Translations under genes and position numbers: made by a program
Source of the DNA: Brienomyrus brachyistius
Lineage: Eukaryota > Chordata > Actinopteri > Osteoglossiformes > Mormyridae
Reading direction: 5' to 3'
DNA: 64,000 bases
NCBI RefSeq assembly: GCF_023856365.1
Contig: NC_064539.1
Coordinates: 16,567,519 to 16,631,518 of the forward strand
Shown: piece by piece, positions 56,263 through 64,000 of the stretch
How the letters are laid out: every line of letters starts with the position of its first letter
Numbering within the stretch: position 1 is the first letter of the stretch
Notes under the pieces: generated by a model
The model's database searches: none
What the model was told of the DNA's origin: nothing
The model's input: only the letters and a program-made list of their open reading frames with translations

Positions 56263-57520
56263 TTTAAACATTTTAAAAGACTAGCTTTCAGAAAAAAAAT
56301 AAAATCCAAATTTGATCTCTGGGCTGTCCGTATAAGGGGAACAATGTGAACCTGAATCCTATTCATCTGTTTTATCTTTTCATTTTTAGAAATGTGACAC
56401 AGCTCATAAGGGATGATATGATGTGTCACATGTCCTATAAGAAGACGAAACCCAGCTCCTCTATACAGCGTTTTCCTGTAGCCCAAAAGACTGACTATTT
56501 GAGGGGCTTCGGGGTAACTAATGTGTTTGTGGTGGAAAATACGTGTCCATGCCCACTAAGAGGGTAACACAATTCAGTTGTGCATCCCATAAACTAATGA
56601 AGCACAATGCAAATGTAGCTCTCTTGTGCTGGAGTCTTTTTTGCATCTATTAGTGGCATAACGAAAAACTGCACTCCTTCCCATACACTCAGGTCTCTCT
56701 TTGCCCACGGAGCACGATGCTTTAGTGATGGCCATCGATCGCCGGCGGTTTGGGGGATATACATTACGCCTTAATTAGCATACAATTAGAACTGACCTCA
56801 TGACCACTTGGTAGACAGCTGACAGAGCCTTTGCTGTTCTGCTGATGCCGGTGAAGACGAGGTCTCTGGGGCATGGCGATGTTACGCCCGGTGTATCGAT
56901 GTCTGGATGGGTTCTGGTGCGGCCAGCTCCTGGATCCTCGCCGATGTTAACAGTCCCTTGTCATCGGCGGTTCGTTCGCACTGAGTGAGGCTCTTCGATG
57001 TCGTTTGGGATTACGTGACCCCATGCTCAGGACGCTTTCTGGAAGCCCCGCTGTAGGGACCCTTGTGGAGCAATGACAGGACCCTACACATGGATGTAGG
57101 ATGCGGGGGGGGCGGGGTTCTGCTTTAAGGAACTGGTGTATTTTTCAAATTTTATGCATTTTGGAATGACTTTGGTTTGCTAATTGTCACTGGTATTGAA
57201 GCTGTTCGTCTCTCTCGCATTTAACAGGTGTCGCTTGTTGTGATTATCGCGCTCTTGACATCCAAAGGGACAGTACGGCTGCTTCTGATATGAAGTCTGC
57301 GCTGGAGACTTCGCTGTTTCCTGTCTGACTGTCTCTTTGATTGTATTCCTATTTACATTACTTTCTAGTATTCGCTTCAATTTAATGTCATAAAAAAGAG
57401 GAAACCTTTCTTCAAAGGCTGCTATCTGCCCGTTCTTTGATAGTCCCTCTGGGAATCTTAACATACAATACAATTTTGAACTTTAGATTTGTCAGCAAAC
57501 TTTATACTCGAATTGTTGTC
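56263..57520. other. No recognised gene
   Basis: A CpG-richer patch occurs at about 56720-57000. Open frames (for example 57180-57473 minus) are unrecognised. Confidence 0.45.
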
Positions 57521-57527
57521 ATTATAG

Positions 57528-57968
57528 CAATATCCATCCATTTTCTGAAACCACTTGCCCTGTTCAGGGACTCAGTGGTCCAGAGTTAATCCCAGATGTT
57601 ATGCACACAAGGCGGGGAACAGCCCAGGATATGATGCCAACCCATTGCATGGCACAGTCAAACACCATTTGCACTTATGAGCAGTTTGGTAAGTCCAATT
57701 TCAGCATGTTTTTGGACCGTGGGGGGGAACCGGAGTACCCGGAGGAAACCCCACGACGACATGGGGAGAACATGCAAACTCCACACACATGGACAGTGTT
57801 GGGGAAGTTTCTCACAAAAGTATGTTTGACTGAAACAAAACCTTGGTCTGGATTTTTCTGTAATGGTCTACTTTTGTGAGTAACTTCTCCAACACTGCAC
57901 CTGGAGCCATTGTAGAGCCCCTTGATCCCAGAGGTGATAACGCTAACCACTGCACCACCTGGCCACCC
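57528..57968 (-). mobile_element. SINE copy, minus strand, interrupted by a hairpin element
   Basis: Nearly complete: ATATCCATCCATTTTCTGAA tail side, GGCGGGGAACAGCCCAGGAT, GAACCGGAGTACCCGGAGGA, GGGGAGAACATGCAAACTCC; then, after the insert at 57794-57897, GATCCCAGAGGTGATAACGC and ACTGCACCACC. Confidence 0.82.
57794..57897. mobile_element. Foldback MITE, 104 bp, nested in the SINE
   Basis: The left arm CAGTGTTGGGGAAGTTTCTC and the complement of the right arm CAGTGTTGGAGAAGTTACTC match over about 28 bp. No clear target duplication could be assigned. Non-coding. Confidence 0.8.
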
Positions 57969-57969
57969 A

Positions 57970-60900
57970 CAGGAACAGCGTCCCTATATAATATATCTTT
58001 TGTGTGAATGGGGCTATAGTCTGTGCTATGAGGTAGGATTTTGTCTTATTAAGCGAAAGCTAAAAATATAGCTTTAAAGACTCTGCGATGTACGAAGACC
58101 CTCTGTTGTTGTTGGAGACCCTTGTGACAGTCTATCTGGGTGATCTCTCCTTAGCAAGCACACGCAGGTGCCGTGTGATCCAACGCTGCTGGTCACAGTG
58201 CCCTTCATCTCCATCCTCAATTATTCATCCATAACTCTTTGAATCTGTTTATTAGTCATGATGGACCCAAAGCTACAGTCAGTTTGCTTTCATCTCATTC
58301 AAAAAGTGTAGCTTTCACTCCCTCAGTCTGCAGGGGATCATACATGAATGCAGTTCTGTCTGTCACGTCCGATGACAGAGTCTCCCTAACAGTTACTCTT
58401 CAGAAATCCGAAACATGTCACAATGAACAAATGCATGATGATCAGCCAAAGCACACACACACACTGTGTTAACCGTGCACATGCCAAACGAAACATGAGG
58501 CAGATTTGTTTCTCAGGCCCAAGACTATTGTATGGATGAAATAAGTGCTTGTTTTTTCTTCTCTAGTTACGCCCATGATACAACAATCAAACGGTCCTTG
58601 TATAACATGCAGGTAGGGCTCCATGGTGCCTAGTCTGGTGCTCTACATGAAATGTGTCTGCAAAACCTGTATCAGAGAAGGTTTTGGCTTGTGTTACATT
58701 ATATAGTTAGTTGTTAGATGTCAGCAACACCTCATCTGATAGAAAATTGCACATTTATGATCTGCAGTAGTTTATTTAGTACTTTTTTTTTTACAGTTGA
58801 AGCACAATGGCAGGCTCTGTTAGATGTAGAATATTTTTTTATTCTTGAGATGAGAAATGATTTAAGTAGAAAAATGGCCAGTACTTGGTATCACTAGGAT
58901 TCTTCCACGGTAAGAGGGATTCCAGCATTTTCACAGCTGATGGGAACCTGTTCGTCTCTAACCTTGCTGTCTGGCTTTACGGTGGACGGCTAATGAGGAG
59001 AGCCACGTCTCGAGCGGCCGGCACTAGGAAGAGGGTGACACCATGAAACAAGAGCTGGCATCCGACAGCAACGCAGGTCTGGCATCTCCAGGCGTCATGG
59101 TTTTGCCTTCCAGATGGCTCGACTAGTTGGCTGGAGAGATCCTACAGCCAGCCAGCTGATCTGCACTCCTGGGTCAGCCCAGCAGTGCGCCCCGTTGGAG
59201 GCCTGACACAGGAACAGGAGAGTGACAAGGGCACCATTTATCACCAGCGAATGCCATTCGGCGTTAACTTAATTATGAACGTAACTGAGCAGCGATTCAG
59301 CTGGGAGCGGTTATCGTTTGTACGTGTAATCTTAAAATCGAGTGCAAATTGCATGTGTGCACAGATGTCAAAGGAAAATTTGGGATTTCTCACTGTGAAT
59401 GAAAAGAACAGAGACACCCAGCTGATCTCTCATTTTTCTTTGTATTTATAACCACAGAAGAGGTGACAATATATGAAGTGGATGCCATACTGCTCTGCGA
59501 CCAATGGCACGTGTTTCTCGGTCCCACAGGTTGGATAATGTAGACAGCCTGTGAAAGATTTTTTAATACTTTCATTACCTTCTTTTCTTTTAAGGTGCTA
59601 TTTTATACAAGCATAAAAATGCATGAGCGAATAAACATTTTCTGTCAGTACCCCATGGTGCTTGAGGCAGAATACGGTTTGAGGAAAACATCTTCAGGTT
59701 CAGAAGATCTTTTGGAGACACTAGTTTAGTGAAAACAGTAACAAAAAAAAACTGTTATGGAAGCAATTCTTACCCCAGTCAATTCAGTTGCACCACACAT
59801 TTGTCCATCTCTGATATGGTTGGGATTCGTAACTTTCTACGTGTGACATCTGCGAGCGCATCTGGTGCGACGGGATCAAGGCATCGCATGACAGGCATTT
59901 TTCACCCAGTGACAGAGGAAGGGAGGGGCGGCCACTTAAATAAGATGCACAGTGCCGTGTGACTGTCATCAATAACAGATTAAACTAATTGCTTGTGTCG
60001 CGTTATCTTTGTAAACGGCTTCCTCTAAGCAGTGGCAGTGATGGAATGGGACGAGCTGCTAATTGGGGCGTAATATTGGGGTCAGGAGAGTGGACAGGCA
60101 CGCCATACCCTCTAGTGGTGCTTCCTGGTTAATGATGCATCGCCGTTGTAATTAGCACTTGGAAGACAGGCCTGCTTTGGGGCTCTGCTGCTGCCCCTCG
60201 CTCCCACTAGTCTTGTCTCTTAACCTCATTGTTCAGCTAATTCTTAAACAAAGGCTGAGCCGGATGACCAGCTACCGCCATCGCCGTGGCTACCGAGCTA
60301 CCGGCATCGCCGTGGCTACCGCCTGAGCCCACGCCCATGTGACGCCCAGACGCAGAGAGTCAGCCGCGGCTTCGCGGTATTCACTCGCACCTCTAGGCGA
60401 GTTTTAAAAATTAAACGTGAGCAGGAGCTCAGCATGCATATTTTAACATAATCCTTCTCGCAGTTATAATTGCAGCGCGAGCACATCGCCATCTTTAAGC
60501 CCCATCTATTTCAATACTTTAATACGATAAATATATATGATAATGATATTGACCAAAATGATGCAAGATAAAGATTGCAAGGAAGAACTCCACCTCCTCA
60601 CTGTGCCCATCCAAGACAATGAAAACACACAGATTTCTTAGTGATATAAACTTTCATTTTTTTTTCTTCTTAGTGTGAATACGCCTGTTGTTTCCCCTTT
60701 TGTATTATGTCAGTGGAAAGCCAAGAAGGTGCGTCTGAGACACACTGAAATCTGTTATTAATTGAATTTTAAAAGGACCTTGCAGCGTTATTGATCTGAA
60801 TTAAAAATATGCTACACGGCTTCAAGGTGACCTTCTTCTCTTGGAAGCTCGCTCACAAGCAGCAGCCCACAGCGTTCGGCGGAGGCCGTATCGACGGTCT

Positions 60901-61670
60901 TCTGTAATAGCCTCGGATGGTCTGGTTGTATTGAAGAGGACAAAGCTTGCCAGTGTTAAGGTCAGGGAAAACTGTAAAAAAAACGGCCATGTCAGAATTT
61001 ACCCTTGAAACTTGCAGGTTTATGATTTTGAGTGGGGTGTCGTGGCATCAGCTGCGATCTGGATAAAGTGGGATGGGGGCCAGCTGAAAAGCGCCAGGTG
61101 TGTAAAAGTTATCTGATGCCTCCCTTGGGCGTGAGCCATTTATGCCCCCCCCCACACCCAGCCTTTCCAATCAGACGCCGAAGCAGCGCTTCCCTCCCAC
61201 AGGACAGCGCCCCCTGGTGCCTAGGCCTGGCATTACATGCTGCATTTCGTCACATCTACCCCATTCCTTGCAAATGCTTGGAAACGCTTCTGTCGCTCTT
61301 CCTACGTTTCCATGCTGTCTGAAACCGTTCTACATGATTGTATTGCAAGTTGTGAAGGCTTCATGTTACGGCTCAGTGACGATTTACATGATGCTCCTGT
61401 TATGTTAGAGAGCGGGATCACAACACACCATTACTGTGATGGACGCTTCCCAAACGCTTCCTCCACGACGATGATCCTGGGGCTGTCATTGGTCAGGAAC
61501 CTGCGCCTCATCAAACTACTCAAAGGACTTCAATAAGAACAGACTATTAATAATCATATTAATAATAATGGGAACTGGCTGTTCCAGAGACACAAGGTTA
61601 CTCTGAATTTTCTGCCTCTGTCACTCTGAGACTTTTTACTCATTTATATCTTTGGGAAAACCTCCAAATT
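57970..61670. other. No recognised gene; small 26-bp duplication
   Basis: About 3.7 kb with little repeat content. At 60270-60321 a 26-bp unit (AGCTACCGCCATCGCCGTGG plus CTACCG) occurs twice in tandem with one difference. Open frames such as 59185-59451 and 61032-61322 have no recognised domain. Confidence 0.45.
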
Positions 61671-61671
61671 A

Positions 61672-62107
61672 TATATAGGCCTGGAGCCGATCCCAGGCAA
61701 CATGGGGAATGGGGCTGGGGGGCACCCAGGACAGGATGCCAGTCAGGATGGGGGCACTTACACGCATTCATACCCGATGGGCGATTCAGAGGCGCTAACT
61801 GCGTGTCTTTGTGAGGAAACGAGTGTAACCAAAATAAACCCTCACAACATGGCGAGAACATACAACACATACACACACACACACACACACAGAGTGGAGG
61901 CGACATTTGATTCACCAACCCAGCAGGTATGGAGGGAGTTATTCCTTGCCCCCGTCCCCGCTGGCTGCTTACTGAGGGCTTTGGGTGGAGATACTGTAAA
62001 GCGCTTTGAGACGATATAATATTGCGAAAATGCGCCATACAAATAAAACTGAATTGAACTGAATTGAGTGTGTGGCAACAATTCTACCCACTAAGCCAGT
62101 GTGCCGC
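61672..62107 (-). mobile_element. Decayed SINE copy, minus strand, interrupted
   Basis: GGAGCCGATCCCAGGCAACA, GACAGGATGCCAGTCAGG, GAGGCGCTAACTGCG and ATGGCGAGAACATACAACAC, then a (CA)n at about 61870-61891. The head complement (CTACCCACTAAGCCAGTGTG then CCGCC) follows after an insertion. Confidence 0.65.
61900..62068 (+). mobile_element. 3' tail of a LINE or V-SINE inserted in the SINE
   Basis: GGAGTTATTCCTTGCCCCCG, then CTGTAAAGCGCTTTGAGACG and CATACAAATAAAACTGAATT with further TTGAA repeats. This ending is shared by fish LINEs and V-SINEs; which one cannot be told from the tail. Confidence 0.7.
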
Positions 62108-62167
62108 CTTTTCTTTTCAATTTAATCTTTTCTAAATGTTTGTCTCTCCGGCACAGGTCTGCAGGAC

Positions 62168-64000
62168 TTCCTCTGGTAGGTACCCTGTCTCCCCCCTTCC
62201 CCCTCAGGTAGGTACCCTGTCTCCCCCCTTGCCCCTCAGATAGGTACCCTGTCTCCCCCCTTGCCCCTCAGATAGGTACCCTGTCTTCCCCCTTCCCCCT
62301 CAGGTAGGTACCCTGTCTCCCCCCTTCCCCCTCAGGTAGGTACCCTGTCTCCCCCCTTGCCCCTCAGATAGGTACCCTGTCTCCCCCCTTGCCCCTCAGA
62401 TAGGTACCCTGTCTCCCCCCTTGCCCCTCAGATAGGTACCCTGTCTCCCCCCTTCCCCCTCAGGTAGGTACCCTGTCTCCCCCCTTGCCCCTCAGATAGG
62501 TACCCTGTCTCCCCCCTTGCCCCTCAGATAGGTACCCTGTCTTCCCCCTTCCCCCTCAGGTAGGTACCCTGTCTCCCCCCTTCCCCCTCAGATAGGTACC
62601 CTGTCTCCCCCCTTGCCCCTCAGATAGGTACCCTGTCTCCCCCCTTGCCCCTCAGATAGGTACCCTGTCTCCCCCCTTCCCCCTCAGATAGGTACCCTGT
62701 CTCCCCCCTTCCCCCTCAGGTAGGTACCCTGTCTCCCCCCTTCCCCCTCAGATAGGTACCCTGTCTCCCCCCTTCCCCCTCAGGTAGGTACCCTGTCTCC
62801 CCCCTTCCCCCTCAGGTAGGTACCCTGTCTCCCCCCTTCCCCCTCAGGTAGGTACCCTGTCTCCCCCCTTGCCCCTCAGATAGGTACCCTGTCTCCCCCT
62901 TGCCCCTCAGATAGGTACCCTGTCTCCCCCCTTCCCCCTCAGGTAGGTACCCTGTCTCCCCCCTTGCCCCTCAGATAGGTACCCTGTCTCCCCCCTTGCC
63001 CCTCAGATAGGTACCCTGTCTCCCCCCTTGCCCCTCAGATAGGTACCCTGTCTCCCCCCTTGCCCCTCAGATAGGTACCCTGTCTCCCCCCTTGCCCCTC
63101 AGATAGGTACCCTGTCTCCCCCCTTGCCCCTCAGATAGGTACCCTGTCTCCCCCCTTCCCCCTCAGATAGGTACCCTGTCTCCCCCCTTCCCCCTCTGGT
63201 AGGTACCCTGTCTCCCCCCTTTCCCCTCAGGTAGGTACCCTGTCTCCCCCCTTTCCCCTCAGGTAGGTACCCTGTCTCCCCCCTTCCCCCTCAGGTAGGT
63301 ACCCTGTCTCCCCCCTTGCCCCTCAGATAGGTACCCTGTCTCCCCCCTTGCCCCTCAGGTAGGTACCCTGTCTCCCCCCTTGCCCCTCAGGTAGGTACCC
63401 TGTCTCCCCCCTTCCCCCTCAGGTAGGTACCCTGTCTCCCCCCTTGCCCCTCAGGTAGGTACCCTGTCTCCCCCCTTCCCCCTCAGATAGGTACCCTGTC
63501 TCCCCCCTTCCCCCTCAGGTAGGTACCCTGTCTCCCCCCTTCCCCCTCAGGTAGGTACCCTGTCTCCCCCCTTCCCCCTCAGGTAGGTACCCTGTCTCCC
63601 CCCTTCCCCCTCAGGTAGGTACCCTGTCTCCCCCCTTCCCCCTCAGGTAGGTACCCTGTCTCCCCCCTTCCCCCTCAGGTAGGTACCCTGTCTCCCCCCT
63701 TCCCCCTCAGATAGGTACCCTGTCTCCCCCCTTCCCCCTCAGGTAGGTACCCTGTCTCCCCCCTTGCCCCTCAGGTAGGTACCCTGTCTCCCCCCTTGCC
63801 CCTCAGATAGGTACCCTGTCTCCCCCCTTCCCCCTCAGGTAGGTACCCTGTCTCCCCCCTTCCCCCTCAGATAGGTACCCTGTCTCCCCCCTTTCCCCTC
63901 AGGTAGGTACCCTGTCTCCCCCCTTCCCCCTCAGGTAGGTACCCTGTCTCCCCCCTTCCCCCTCAGGTAGGTACCCTGTCTCCCCCCTCAGGTAGGTACC
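62168..64000. repeat. 32-bp minisatellite, about 57 units, running off the window
   Basis: The unit reads GTAGGTACCCTGTCTCCCCC followed by CTTCCCCCTCAG. Two main variable positions exist: TTCCCC versus TTGCCC, and CAG/GTAGGT versus CAG/ATAGGT. One unit near 62890 is 31 bp, and the last at about 63985 is shortened. The C-rich/G-rich strand asymmetry is extreme. Each unit places a polypyrimidine tract, a CAG acceptor-like end and a GTAGGT donor-like start side by side on the plus strand. Neither strand codes for a recognisable protein. The total length is unknown because the array continues past the end. Confidence 0.97.

Noticed and set aside
8572..64000. Possible CRISPR arrays
   Set aside because: The repeats are head-to-tail without unique spacers, and the surrounding sequence is eukaryotic with no cas genes.

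Overview
This window looks like vertebrate, very probably teleost fish, nuclear DNA. The evidence is the repeat content: an L2-type LINE with a (TGTAAA)n tail, many tRNA-derived SINE copies of a type common in fish, Tc1/mariner, hAT-like and piggyBac remnants, and abundant (CA)n/(TG)n and poly-G/poly-C tracts. There is no operon structure, no rRNA or functional tRNA gene and no CRISPR array. I found no intact host protein-coding gene. Every long open frame is either transposon-derived or lies in a tandem repeat whose unit length is not a multiple of three. The window is best read as intergenic or deep-intronic sequence.

Layout. 1-2.1 kb: a piggyBac transposase pseudogene on the minus strand, split by an L2 LINE, with a second piggyBac fragment pointing away on the plus strand. 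2.1-6.9 kb: few recognisable repeats, with a GC-rich TATA-containing patch at 3.7-3.9 kb. 6.9-7.4 kb: SINE tail plus a MITE flanked by dinucleotide repeats. 8.57-9.86 kb: a 22-bp minisatellite. 11.4-13.0 kb: SINE pieces and a complete MITE. 15.3-15.65 kb: a (TCA)n array. 17.8-18.5 kb: a small inverted-repeat element, a SINE remnant and a palindromic MITE with a perfect 8-bp target duplication. 20.5-21.3 kb: a 35/32-bp minisatellite. 22.8-23.9 kb: a 19-bp minisatellite with a 152-bp higher-order unit. 26.0-26.3 kb: a 52-bp tandem repeat. 26.3-30.9 kb: a repeat-poor stretch. 30.88-31.23 kb: a full-length SINE with a 12-bp target duplication. 37.0-39 kb: a MITE, an internally deleted Tc1 element, an LTR-like fragment and a small perfect hairpin. 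41-42.5 kb: SINE tail, CA microsatellite, hAT-like MITE and a 46/34-bp minisatellite. 46.4-47.1 kb: microsatellites and a MITE. 49.7-51.2 kb: a 40-bp minisatellite and a MITE with an internal telomere-like array. 51.7-53.05 kb: two deleted Tc1 elements and a hexamer-rich minisatellite. 54.3-57.97 kb: SINE copies, a decayed Tc1 transposase and a hairpin nested in a SINE. 61.7-62.1 kb: a SINE interrupted by a LINE/SINE tail. 62.17 kb to the end: a 32-bp minisatellite that runs off the window.

The main theme is transposons seeding tandem arrays. Two separate minisatellites (41.98 and 49.75 kb) grew from the same segment of the same SINE, and a telomere-like array (50.94 kb) grew from inside a MITE. 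The terminal 32-bp array repeats a polypyrimidine-CAG/GTAGGT motif about 57 times, which resembles a recursive splice site. These are the points most worth checking. No multi-gene biological system was recognised.
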